From Brienomyrus brachyistius (lineage: Eukaryota > Chordata > Actinopteri > Osteoglossiformes > Mormyridae), in contig NC_064540.1 in assembly GCF_023856365.1 (NCBI RefSeq), forward strand, positions 13,665,191-13,729,190: a stretch of 64,000 nt of DNA. Reading direction: 5' to 3'. This document shows positions 44,506-55,900 of this stretch, piece after piece. The translations under genes and the position numbers were made by a program. The notes beneath the pieces were generated by a model. That model saw nothing but the letters and a program-made list of their open reading frames with translations, did not search any database and was not told where the DNA came from. Numbering within the stretch: position 1 is the stretch's first letter; every line of letters starts with the position of its first letter.

Positions 44506-47331
44506 TTACTTATCCTCCACATGCCTTCGAACGGGGTGAAATTTGCCTGTTGGATCTGGCACGTACCACTTGTCCCAGATGTCAGTGAAAGATGCTCTCC
44601 CCCATGGTTTATAGTGCCCATTCCAGTGTAAGAGCTTGGCTGCTTTCACAAACTGGAGAGAATAGCGATTTGCGGCACCAGTAGTTCCTGAGAAGACAGA
44701 TTGGTAGGTGAACAAATGTGATGAAGGACAGATTGACTGAATGACAAGTGGCTAATCTGTCAAGATTAGGGATGTACCAAGGTGTCGAACGTGCCACATG
44801 GGGTCGATACTGGAGTGGCGTTTGTAAAAGACAATCAGCAGAGGGGGTGTGGTCACACTGTCTGCCAGAGTCCTGCTGTAGAGGTCCTCTCTGCAAATGG
44901 TACAAAACAAGCAACACCACACTTAAGCTCACTCTTCAGGGTATTAAAAATATACTTCATAAACATTCATATTCTAGACCTTCCAGATCTGTTACCTCCT
45001 CTTCGAAGCTCATCAGAACTAGTTCACTTAAGATGACTACGACAAGGGGACCAAACGCCGGTAGGGCAACATTCACTCACTCCACATTCCTTTTCATCCA
45101 CATTTCCAGCTGGCCTGTGATGTTCTGCAGCCTCCACTCTGTGAGGTTGGCAACAAAGACGCCGGGATTGAACGAGCATGTGTTGGCCCGCATCCCAAGC
45201 TTTCTGATTGTGTCTTTCTTGAAGTCCAGGAAGCCAATGTAGTTGATCTATGTGGAAGGGCAGAAATCAAATCTACCAAAGGCTACAAACTCTTCTCACC
45301 CATAAACTCTTGTATGCAACATCAGAATGCTGATAATCGGATTCAGTTTCTTCCCCCCATCTGTGGCATGATGAATGTCTCTGCTGGACGACTGCAGTAT
45401 TTCTGCACTTTGTGTGAATGGAAATGTGTCATTTATGTTCCTGATGGTCATGGGATTACAGCATGCCTGTTTGCCAATTTATCATGTACTGTTCCGTGCA
45501 CTGAGTTAGGCTGAATGAGTATTTCAATGCACTTTCTGCAAATAAAACATGCTGAATCTACTTGATACATGGGGGGAAACATACCAAATCAATTTTAATT
45601 AAAAATGTAGGTGGTGGCAGGGTTGTGTTTGTCGTAATATTTCAAAATTTGTGAGGCAAGAATAATGTCTAAAATGTGTCATTCATGAGAAAATTACATA
45701 GCTAAGAATGCAGTAGTTTTAATAAAATCTTACTATTAAATACTAAAACTACAGTACAGTGGCTAAAAAGGTATGAATATTAATGATTCTTAAGTAAAGT
45801 AGGGTTTTATTGTCACAACAACCATATTCAGTGCACCAGATGAGATAATGTTGCCTGGACTGCTGCTACATATGTACGTAATGCGCACAGGTAAGACAGC
45901 ACAAGTGTATAAAAGAAGCAAGGAAAGACATCCTTAACACACAACGTAAACTAAATTTCACAATTCCTAAAACCAAGTCTAAAAAAACAGCACTTCTAAC
46001 GAGGTATCTTGGGAACTGTAATTCACCTGGGTCCCTGCCCCACGAACAATTCCTTTTGAAGAAGCGGAATCGCAGTCATCTGAGAACGCAGCTGCATGTC
46101 CTGCCCTGAGATGAGTGTCAAACAGCTCCTGGATGTCGCCTGAAGCAGTGTTCAATGCCAAGCACTATTAGTTTCAACTGAATAAATAATCCACGGAAGA
46201 AATTGTACACATAAGTTCTTGTGCAGTTACAGTGTTAAATTCCTTGTATTAATACCTGAAGGTGGAGGCTGAGTGTTCCTTTGCATTTAACCTGAACTGG
46301 TGCAGCAGAATCATCCAGCTCTTCATATTTACAAAACCTTACACTGTCTGGAATCCAGAGCTTTAATTACAGTACTAAATACATGCTCATGTATTAAATA
46401 CCAATGTCCATATTCCGCTTATACTCTTGCATGCTAGTACCTTGTACAATGACATCGTCGTCCAAATAGATCGCTTTTTCTGCATGAGGCAAGAACGTGG
46501 CCACATAAAAACGCGCAAAGGCCAACTGCAAAATAACGAAAGATGTTAGACTTTTTATATACATTTTTTTTTTCTTCAGTAGACTACAGGACACGTTCTT
46601 ACCGGCTTCACTGCCTCGACTTTATGTGGATCACTGGATATTTTTCCGTGTAGGATATGTGGTTCAAACGGGATAATTCTGTACTTGATTTCATTCAAGC
46701 TGGTTTGGCTTATCCAGGTTCTGCAAACGAAAAAATATATACCGCCATAAAACAGAATAAAGGTGATTTTGTTTTAAAAACTGATTAATAACTCCCACTT
46801 ACTTTAAGTGATCCACGGTGTCATTTGTTGTTACAATGTAGAAAACAACATTAGCTTTACTGTTGTGGTACACACTGTTTATAGCAGCCACCAAAGCACC
46901 AAGTCTGTCTTCGACAGCCGTAATAAGCACTGGGACTTCAACCCCGCTCCGTGCAGCTTTCTGCTTCAGATGTGGCAATACATCATGCACTGTGTCTTGG
47001 GAACAAAAGAATTTTATTAAGCGTTTCTGGAGATGTACTGTCCGTATTGCATGCATTTAATAATTCATATTGCAAAAGAGTTACCCGAGACATCAGTTCT
47101 TGCAAAGTCATTCAGATTTAGTAGATTCCGATGCACAACAATTAGAAATACAATTCCGATCAGCACCACGATGATTGCATTTACTGCAGGAAAAAATACA
47201 ATATAATGTGCAAATGACAAGGGGTGATCTTACAAATCAAAGCAATGCCATGCATGATTTCAGTACAAACACGACCAATGTCAGTTTAAGAAAACAGTTT
47301 TTAAAGCAGACTGACCTTTTCGCGCTGACAT
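44506..47331 (-). CDS. glt8d1: Glycosyltransferase 8 domain-containing protein 1
   Basis: Type II membrane glycosyltransferase of the GT8 family, expected in the Golgi/secretory pathway; its substrate is not established. Coding exons on the minus strand: 47331-47316, 47183-47085, 46995-46803, 46720-46603, 46525-46441, 46139-46027, 45247-45081, 44890-44778, 44687-44506. They total 1,086 nt (361 aa), against about 371 aa in human, with all phases consistent. Residues about 6-24 (VNAIIVVLIGIVFLIVVH) form the signal-anchor. The GT8 core shows PVLITAVEDRLGALVAAINS, the nucleotide-sugar/metal DxD motif in YLDDDVIVQG (about residues 162-171), AGHAAAFSDDCDSAS, SFNPGVFVANLTEW and the C-terminal LLHWNGHYKPWG. 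A noncoding first exon ends at 47,639. It contributes an in-frame upstream ATG across the splice, so an N-terminus nine residues longer is possible. Confidence 0.96.
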
Positions 47332-48055
47332 CTCGCTACATCTGAGAAATAAACCTGTAACATAAAACCACACATACGACACCAACTCATAAGAATTATT
47401 GCAAGAGATAAACTACTATTCAAAAACAAATAAAAAATGACTTCACATTAAATTCACGAAGTTTGGAATTAATATATAATTTATCACAATCTATGAAGAA
47501 CAGCTCGACACCATCCTCAGGCAATTTTACATAGCATAAGCTGAAACACAGCCATGTGAATTTACAAGAAAGCTCTATATTTTAATTTTTCCAGAATGTC
47601 ATATTGTAAAAAAAAAACGGTCAAAAACACTCACTTACTCATAATACTCCCGATAACTTCACTTCTAAGCCAAAACGCCAACTCGACATACACAGCTTCT
47701 TGCAGTAAGTTAACAGTGCAGTTAAAATAGGTGTCTTAAAATCTGCCTGTTTTTTAACGCTACGAAAATCCAACATATATATAGCACTTTCAGTTGCGTA
47801 TTAATAACATAAATATTATGCCGCATTTGTGTTAAATCTGTTTCTCTATACATTTCCTATATGTTTTTCCCTATTAATTTCAACACATTAAAAAGACTAC
47901 AAACGGGGCCTTTTCATATTACGTAAGTGACCGGGGCCTTCAGAAAGGTTTAGCTACGTCTCCTTATTAGTCCGGAAGGTTCATTCACTAGATCTCAAGC
48001 TAAGTACTTTATATAAACGTGTGACTTGTTTTTCTTTTTCGTTAGATTTGTTAAG
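47332..48055. promoter_or_regulatory. Divergent glt8d1/spcs1 promoter interval and 5'UTRs
   Basis: The two start codons are only about 0.72 kb apart and point away from each other. The glt8d1 side contains exon 2 (47354-47316), a short intron and a noncoding exon 1 whose donor is TATTATGA|gtaagtga at 47,639/47,638. The spcs1 5'UTR lies just before 48,056 and contains a pyrimidine-rich tract (tttttctttttcg at ~48,030-48,042). Human GLT8D1 and SPCS1 are also head to head, so the arrangement is conserved. No TATA box is obvious for glt8d1. Confidence 0.6.
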
Positions 48056-48864
48056 ATGCAGGCAATCTTCAGTTCAATTCCGACGCACATGGTGAGTCTT
48101 ATATGTACAATACAATAGGCATCAGTAAGTTGAAATATACGTATGCGTCCTATAACCGACCTTTTAGCGGCCATGACATATTTGCAAATGTTTCATGTAT
48201 ACATTCAATCTGTGTTGTTTTGCTTAATTTATACTTCTGTCTTTAGATAAACTGGGATACTATCCATGGCATGCAGTGTTGTCTGTCCTTGCAGATCTGC
48301 CATGCTTCGCAACAGCTTCCTATTTTGTGCTTGCCTGTTTTTCATACTTGCCGTGTGTTCAGTTAAACCGACCAGCTTTCCTTTTAGGATTATAGAGGAC
48401 AAAAGTTAGCGGAACAGATTTTCCAAGGAATCATACTGGTGTCTGCAGTAAGTTTTTCGTTTTTTTTCTCTCATTCAAGTATAATAATTATGCCTGTTAG
48501 CCAATCTCTTGACATTTTATTTGGTTTCAGGTAATCGGTTTTATATATGGCCTGATCATTGAACAGTTCGGCTGGACGGTTTATATTGTACTGGGTGGTT
48601 TCGCCATTTCTTGTTTGGTGAGTGATTTTGCGTAGATAGTGCATCTAACAGACATGTAGTACGTTGTTCGATGTAGCTAGATCGTATAAAGTTTATTATA
48701 TTATTTTTTAAATGATTAAATATGATTGGTTCTAGCTCACTTTGCCCCCCTGGCCCATGTACCGGAGAAACCCTTTGGCCTGGCAGCCTGTGTTGGCAGA
48801 GTCGCAGGGAGACGCGCGAGAGAAGCCCCAAGAAACCCTGAAGAAGCCGAGAAAGCACAAGTAA
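48056..48864 (+). CDS. spcs1: Signal peptidase complex subunit 1 (SPC12)
   Basis: Small noncatalytic ER-membrane subunit of the signal peptidase complex, which cleaves signal peptides from translocating proteins. Four exons (48056-48091, 48388-48447, 48531-48617, 48736-48864) encode 103 aa, the usual size. The short N-terminus leads into [20 protein letters not shown], followed by two predicted membrane helices at about residues 26-42 and 47-65 ([19 protein letters not shown]). The cytosolic tail is Lys/Arg-rich and begins [13 protein letters not shown]. Every junction is GT-AG and in phase 0. The start gives the expected PTHM|DYRG junction. The neighbouring glt8d1 is divergent. Confidence 0.96.
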
Positions 48865-48995
48865 CCAGTCACTGTCTGCATGTGAACCTTATCAATTGAC
48901 ATCGGTTGCCCTTTTTGTTATGTTGCTGAAATTTAGATCACTGACTGTACTTTAAATATGCCCTTGAGTTTAATAAATGTTTCTAAAAAAAATGT
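48865..48995 (+). terminator. spcs1: spcs1 3'UTR and poly(A) signal
   Basis: AATAAA at 48,972-48,977 lies about 110 nt after the stop. It is followed by a GT-rich downstream element (tgtgtttgtgtc at ~48,992), the classic arrangement for cleavage near 48,990. Confidence 0.8.
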
Positions 48996-49143
48996 GTTTG
49001 TGTCATTTGCTTTTTCAATGTTATTGAGTCTATTATAAATTACAACTAAAGCGGGACAAGTAGATTACTTGCTGTAGCAATATTTGGTAGTACTGTATTT
49101 TTTTTCTCCTTGCACTAATTGTAACGTATTGTATTTTGAAAAC

Positions 49144-49499
49144 GGGGGTGGCATGATGGTGCAGTGGTTAGCACTGTTGCCTCACACCTCTGGGACCCGG
49201 GTTCGAGTGTCTGCCTGGGTTACATTTGTGTGGAGTTTGCATGTTCCCCCCATGTCGTCGTGGGGTTTCCTCTGGGTACTCCGGTTTCCCCCCACAGTTC
49301 AAAAACATGCTGACGTTAATTGGAGTTGCTAAATTGCCCGTAGGTGTGCATGTGTGAGTGCATGGTGTGTGTGTGTGTGCCTTGCGATGGGCTGGCCCCC
49401 CATCCTGGGTTGTTCCCTGCCTTGTGCCCATTCCGGGATAGGCTCCGGACCCCCCGTGACCCAGTAGGATAAGCGGTTTGGAAGATGGATGGATGGATG
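49144..49499 (+). mobile_element. tRNA-derived SINE, copy B
   Basis: Same family and orientation as the copy at 10,865. It has the tRNA-like head (gtgcagtggttagcactgtt), B box (cccgggttcgagtgtctg), the same body, a short TG-repeat insertion (tggtgtgtgtgtgtg) and a gataagcggtttggaagatgg tail with GGAT units. It lies 150 bp past spcs1. Confidence 0.9.
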
Positions 49500-50374
49500 T
49501 ATTTGAAAACCAATTATGGATTTTCTTGATAACAAAAATGCACATGAAGAATCTGTTTCAAAAACTAAATCTATAACAATACCCTGAGCATATTGTATTG
49601 TTTTTTGTTGCCAATCAGTTTGATGACAAAAAAACAATAAGGTGACAATTTGTTTGCACACTAAGCAGAGCATATTAAGACTTACAAAACCCTTTAAAGC
49701 CACAACTGTTAATGTTAAAACTCAATGCAAGAAGGAGGTGTGAATGATAACAGAAGTATCAGAATCGTGAATGTGTAGGTATACCACAGGAGCCTTTTAT
49801 TGTGACCTGTTGCATCTGCAAAATAAGGCCTTATGAAGCACCCTTTGCTGTGCATTGCTGCATCCAAAACATGAGACTGCCTGTAATCGAAAGGATATGT
49901 CACGACATCATGATCAGAGAGGATTAACAACTGTATGCAGAGTATGAGGTCTAAAGTGGCAAACAACTGGGGAGATACTGAAAATGTTTGGAAATGGGTA
50001 GTTAGTTATATTTCAAGATTTAGCTTTAGTTTAACAACTAAGGAGTCACACTGCCACCTCAAGCAGAAATCTAGCAACTTACAAAATATCACAACTTTCT
50101 TAGTTTTGTATTTTATGTACACAAAAAAATGTACTTTGTGTACACTATTCAGGCTCCCTGTTTTGGTTTGCTGCTGTTATCTCGGCTCAGACACAATGTG
50201 GGGATCAGATAACCATTTGATAGTTCAATCTCTTTTTTCCTGATTGCTGATACCTGAAACTTTAATTCCTTTTCACAGAAACATAGAGGTATCATCTTAC
50301 CTGCTCCTTTTCACCCTTACCAACTTATAAATACTGCTGTGCTATGGATAATTTGTTCCCTGTCTGAGAATAGT

Positions 50375-50475
50375 AGCATTTATATTTATTTAGCGGATGC
50401 ATTATTCCGGAGTAATTTCCAAGCAAGGCAGGCAGTAGATTACCAGCATACACGCTTGTTGTACAAGTACCATTT
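50375..50475 (-). mobile_element. SINE 3' tail fragment
   Basis: atttatttagcggatgcatt and attccggagtaatttccaag resemble, in reverse, the ttggataaaagcgtctgctaa ending of many fish SINEs. Only the tail remains. Confidence 0.4.
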
Positions 50476-50699
50476 TTAAGATTTTGGTGAAAAGTGCTAA
50501 ACACCCCATGATGCCAAGGGCTGTTGACTTTTGCTTTATCTTCCCTCCAGTTATTTGGTTAGAGGTTTTATGATGGCTTATATAAATTTAAACTTGAATA
50601 TACGATAATTTAATAGAGTGAATTAATATGAATTGTATCAATGCTTGTAAATGCTTGTTTTGCAACAAATGGTGTTTGCAAAGTAAATAAAATGATCTT

Positions 50700-51910
50700 A
50701 TATATAAATTACATGGGCAAATGTACTGGGACACACCTCTCAATCATTCCATTCAGGTGTTTCATCCAGACACATTGCCACAGGTGTATAAAATCAAGCA
50801 CCTAGCCATGCAGTTGGGTGAAATAATGCGTCATTCTGAAGAGCTCCATGAATTCAAGTGTGATGCTGTCATAGGGTGCCACCTTTGCAATAAGTCTGTT
50901 TCTGAAATTTCTTCTTTGTTAGATATCCTACAGTAAAGTGTAAATGGTATTATTTCAAAGTGGAAGCATTTAGGAACAGCAGAAACTCAACCACGAAGTG
51001 GTGGAACAATTCAAGTAACAGGGTGGGGTTGTGAAGAGCTGAGCATAAAAGGCGCAAGTGCTCTGCTGACTCAGTAACTTCACAGATCTAAGCTTCCTCT
51101 GGCATTAACCCCAGAACCAAAACTGTGCCAGGAGCTTCATGGAATGGGCTTCCATGGCCGAGCAGCTGCAAGTAGGCTTCACATCACCAAGCGCAATGTC
51201 AAGCATCAGATGCAGTGGTGTGAAGCATGCTATCACTGGACTCTTGGGCAGTGGAAACGTGTTCTGTGGAGTGACAAATCACACTTCTCTGTCTGGTACT
51301 CTGATGGATGAGTCTGGGTTTGGCAGATGCCAAGAGAATATTACCTGCCTCACTGCATTGTGCCAACTGTATAGTTTGGTGGAGGAGGGATAATGGTAGT
51401 GAAGAGATGTCTTATTGCTTTTTGGCAGTCCGTTGCTTCTAACTTTGTAGGAACAGTTTGGGGAAATTTCCTTTCCTGTTCACTGATTACACACTCCAAG
51501 GTCCATAAAGATATGGTTGGGTGAGTTTGGTGTGAAAGAACTTGACTGTCTCACATAGAGTCCTTTGCTGCTACCATCCAGTAACTTAAATACTGTATCC
51601 ACACTGTTACCACCGTTAACTGGCACTGTATGTTGTCTTGTCAGTCTGCACTGTTATGCTGTCCTGTCTGCACTTATGATGTCGCTCTGTCTTTGTCCTG
51701 CTCTGTGTTGCACCATGGTCCTGGAGGAACGTCATCTCATTTCTCTATATACTGTGTGTATGGTTGAAATGACAATAAAACCTAGTGACTTGACTAGAGC
51801 TCTGACCTCAACCCCATTAGACACTTCTGAGATGAACTAGAATGGAGATTGCGATCCAGGCCTTTACGTCCAACATCAGTGCCTAATCTCAGAAATTGAA
51901 TGTTGTAAAA
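50700..51910 (+). mobile_element. Tc1-like transposon remnant interrupted by a nested element
   Basis: The plus strand keeps blocks of a common fish Tc1 family: terminal gcaaatgtactgggacacac, cattccattcaggtgtttc, the transposase segment spanning gaatgggcttccatggccga to gtgacaaatcacacttctct and gatgagtctgggtttggcag (~51,140-51,330), and near the end gacctcaaccccattagaca and ccaacatcagtgcctaatct (~51,800-51,890). Multiple stops and a deletion of the middle remove activity. Between ~51,562 and ~51,790 an unrelated segment interrupts the block that should read agtcctgacctcaacccc. Confidence 0.78.
51562..51792 (+). mobile_element. LINE-type 3' end nested inside the Tc1 remnant
   Basis: About 230 bp ending in catggtcctggaggaacgtc and gaaatgacaataaaacctag, then tgacttgac. 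This tail is the 3' end of a dispersed fish retroelement. It splits the Tc1 sequence between agagtcct and the following ctctgacctcaacc, so it arrived later. Confidence 0.6.
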
Positions 51911-52699
51911 GTTCCTGTATGTGAAATATATATGGGAATACAATAAAACTTGCTTTCTGTTTATTATTTTGCATCAAATATTGCATAGCATACAGTAACA
52001 AAACATGCAGTACCTACTGTGTTCAAGAAGACAGGACGAATGTGACAGAGTTCCACATCGATCTGCATATCTCCACATGTCAAACATGTCAAATCCATCA
52101 AAGTATTGTTTAAATGTATGTAAAACCATAAGATGAGAGTTTAATCATAAACTGTTAAGACTGGCATCTGTAAATTAAGGACATGCATAATTGCATCGTT
52201 ACTGTGCCACCAGATGGCGCAAATTGATAAAATAAAGATAAAATGGGGAAGACGGAATTACAATTATTTTCGAAAATTCAACAATAATGAGCGACATTTT
52301 CAAAATTTCATTGTGTCATAGACAAATTTAGGGGATGGCCGAAAAGGTGGCATTATACTGACATCTTCAGATATGAAGTGGCAGTTGGTTATAGCGGAAG
52401 TCAAGCTGAAGATACGAAATGTTAAATGGCCTTACTATGAACCCAACAAATCATTACAGTGTCGTTATATAATGTATTTTCATTGAAAAAAATGCATGAT
52501 GAATCTGATCGTTAATGCGAAACAGGTAAATGTCTATTTAATTCGTCAATTTAAATAATTTGGCCACCGACATCTATGTTTGAGTAATTTTGTATTTTTC
52601 TGCGATTTTAACATACTTTCTAGTCGTTTAGATCAATTTGAAATGTTACGTCCACTATACTCTAATTGTCTATAAATTCTATAGCCTTGTAAGGGATAA
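51911..52699. other. Gene-free stretch before the CRE promoter
   Basis: AT-rich. The only notable site is a strong CTCF-type motif, CCACCAGATGGCGC, at 52,207-52,220 on the plus strand, about 640 bp upstream of the CRE. Confidence 0.5.
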
Positions 52700-52973
52700 A
52701 TAACAGCACTTCTAAGGTAGAGCGCCTCCAGAAACAGGAGCCTATCACGAACTAAGCCCTGGTCACTGGAGAACAGCGAAGAGGAGGCTGATTGGTTCAG
52801 AGCGGTCTAGACCACGCCTTTGGGCCCTGCCTCCGTCGCTGGTGGTGGTGACGTCAAGAGAATGCTGCTGGACAGGCGAAGGGTCTGACTGGCTTTTTTT
52901 GCGATCGAAAATCCTGACAGCGGCGGTGTTTTGGTGGGGAAACGCGGCGATTTCCAGGCTACTGAAATTTCAG
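52700..52973 (+). promoter_or_regulatory. camk1: GC-rich promoter with perfect CRE and candidate 5' noncoding exon of camk1
   Basis: A GC-rich island stands out from AT-rich surroundings. It contains a CCAAT-type site (gattggttc at ~52,790), a GC-rich cacgcctttgggccctgcc stretch, and the palindromic cAMP-response element TGACGTCA at 52,849-52,856. A strong plus-strand donor (ATTTCAG|gtaggg) at 52,973/52,974 ends a likely noncoding exon with no good start codon. The next plus-strand coding exon is camk1 at 61,072. Assigning this as its promoter and exon 1 (8-kb first intron) is inference from position and strand. Confidence 0.5.
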
Positions 52974-55900
52974 GTAGGGTTGAATTTTAGAAATTTGCGT
53001 CGGTGCAACATCGTACTCTGCGATTACGTCTCTGTCCATTGTGTGAACGTGGAGATAAAAATGTATGTGTAATTACAGTATATATCATTTTTATCCAGGA
53101 ATATGCGTGCTAGCTGGAATTGCAGAAATATATATTTATGTACAGTTATGAAAAATTCGGCTTTTTGTATTATTATTTAAAGTGAAGATGTATGCACAGA
53201 CGAAACAGTTTGCAGGCAAGCGTTTTGTTATATTATGTTAAGGCAGCCCTGCGGCTAGCGAGCTAATCAACTATCAAAACGTACAGGCGAAGATGATCAA
53301 GTTCCATGAAATGCACCTAAAGAGATACACAACATTTAATATAAATTATAACGCCTTACATTTCATTACATAGATACAACTGACCGTCAGAATGACATTT
53401 GTTAGCGGCTTGACATTTCCGAATAGCTGATATCATTAACAAGATTGTTAATTGTTAAACGATCTTTATTGCTTGTTACTGTCCTAGGTATAACGTGAAA
53501 ATAAAATATAGACCTGCCTTCCAAGTTGATTTAGACTCGGGGAAAATTTGCGAAGGGTGCTTAAAGTATTTGATACTCTTATTAGAGCCTTGCAAATGAA
53601 GTACTAGATGGCAAAATCTGAATCTTGACGCCTTGAATGAATGAAAGCCATTAATGAGATACATTTTATGGTCCTTTGACTTCGACATTTTACACGCCTT
53701 TCCTACCGGACCTGGCATAGCTGCCTAACAGATAAACGAAGAGTCAAGAGTGTTTAATCTATACTGCAGTATCAGTAATCCGGCATTATGCAGACACACA
53801 CATATTTGTGGTGTATAATATGTTCTCGTAAGAACATGTAAAAAGGTTGTGAAAGCATGTCAGATTTAAAAAGACATTAAAGTCCAATAAAAAGCCATGC
53901 ACTGCTTTCTTAAATACAATATCGACATGTAAACCATGAATGGAAAGAGGGAAAGAGCGAAATCGTACATGCTTAGAGCCTCGCTCCATGCTGCTATGCT
54001 GAAAATGACGCTGCTTATCAATTAATAAAAACGGATTTGCTTAATGTCGCCGGCAACTGGGCGGGTGGTTTAGATCAAGCTTTTTTTTTTTTTATCATAG
54101 CACCAGTCAAACGGCTTGACAGCAGAAATTAAGCTGCTCCTGGTAGGCAGATATGGTGGGTCCTCATGTAGTGGATGCCGTTTGAGGAAGCGAATATCCG
54201 TACTTTATTATTGCAGACCAGAAACGATCTTTCTTTCGTGGGCAAATGAGTGTCACAACGCAGCTAGGCATACCCAGAAACAGAATACATGGAATCCCTG
54301 TAAATGTGTTTATATGTTTGTTTATTTATTTACTAACTGATATACTAACAAAATTTCACCTAATAGGGATGACAGGACTCCAAATGACTACAGGTACCGT
54401 CACTGTGACGTTTTTCATAGGTGCATAGCTATACATATTGCTATGTTTAATTTTCATAATGTCAGTTGCTGATGGAAATTATAACGGCCAGTGAGATTTA
54501 GAATTTCCTCGACAAACCTTAAATTAAAAATATTACTTGATTCCTTTTCAGAAACAAATGGATGGTCTTCCTGGTATGTGATTTATCTTAATGCACATCT
54601 GTTGTTTTTTATTGGGTTAATTCAGGAATTCAGTTTTGGCGAAGTCCCAACACAGAATATGATGATAAGAGGGTGCACGGATCCTACACACTTGTGTTGG
54701 ATAGATGCTGGTTTTTATTGTTGGAATTTTTTTCTATGAACTAGTTTGTCAGAAACCAGAACTTGGCTTTGGGAGTGTCGCAACGGGCCACCGACCACTA
54801 GGCTATCTGCAGTGTGTTGGCCTCTTGTGTGACGTGCTCCGCAGTGCCCCCACCCTGCGCTGTTGGAGAACCTCGCTGGTTATGACATTTCATATACATG
54901 TCCAGGACACGTCTAACAGGGTATCGAGATGGAAGGTGTCCCTGTAAGATCCAACTGAAACAGTTCAGTGCCATCTTGGTTTGGGCTGTGTTTTATTACT
55001 TGTACAGAGGATGGGACCTGCCCACTTATTGACGGCCTGTTTACGGAGGGCCTTGAAATCCAGATTCCCCACCCCCCTGTGTGTGTGTGGTGGTGGCGGG
55101 GGGGGGGGTTGCGATGCCGAAATCGGAACTGAGCCGCACACTGAAACGCTCGCTATGGGCCGTCTCCGTGCGTCACAACCTCTCACAGCAACAGAACGCG
55201 ATTGCTGGCTGTGATGTCACAGTGTCTCTGTCTCTTCTGTCCACCGTGCAGCAATGGGAAATCAGTGAGTACAATCGTTTTAAAACGTTTTATTTTTAAT
55301 ATTTGCCTGGCAGGTAAATGTTGCATGAAGACATACCCATATGTGTATAAACACATGCTTTAGTTAAGCTTGATGTATGTTTATTTCCTTATTTCTCTCT
55401 TTAACATGAGATATTCAGAAAAAAATGTACACAGAACTCAACACTTTCCTTACTCTGAATCGTGCTGATATGTTGACCTGCATGCGCTAATTTTATTTTT
55501 TATATATAAAATTTTTTTAATTGCTGGTCGTCACAAATCTTGGAATTAGTGCTTTTGTTCTGTTAACGGCCCACAAGGCTCATTTACGTTCTTGTGAAAG
55601 GAATTCATCCATTATCCTGTAATGGATTTTCCTACGTATTGCTGTAATATCAGTGCAGGCATAGAGGCTTTGTAATAATCTGCTCAAACACCATAAAAAA
55701 AGCGATCTGTTGGCCATTTTCTGCATGACAGACACACATGGAAATACAGAAGATCACCTTCATACGCAGGCATGTGTATGACGATTTCTGTTTCAAGCAT
55801 CAGCTTCACTTTTTTTATGTTTATATGCACTGGCATCTTCCATGCGCTTACAGATACAACCAAATTGTCATCAGTCTCAGATAAGAAGAAATGCCCACTA

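Noticed and set aside
44960..45036. Candidate extra glt8d1 exon containing an EEVTDLEG-like reading
   Set aside because: The sequence between exons 45247-45081 and 44890-44778 does not fit GLT8D1. Splicing directly from GTGGA to AGAGGACC restores the conserved reading.
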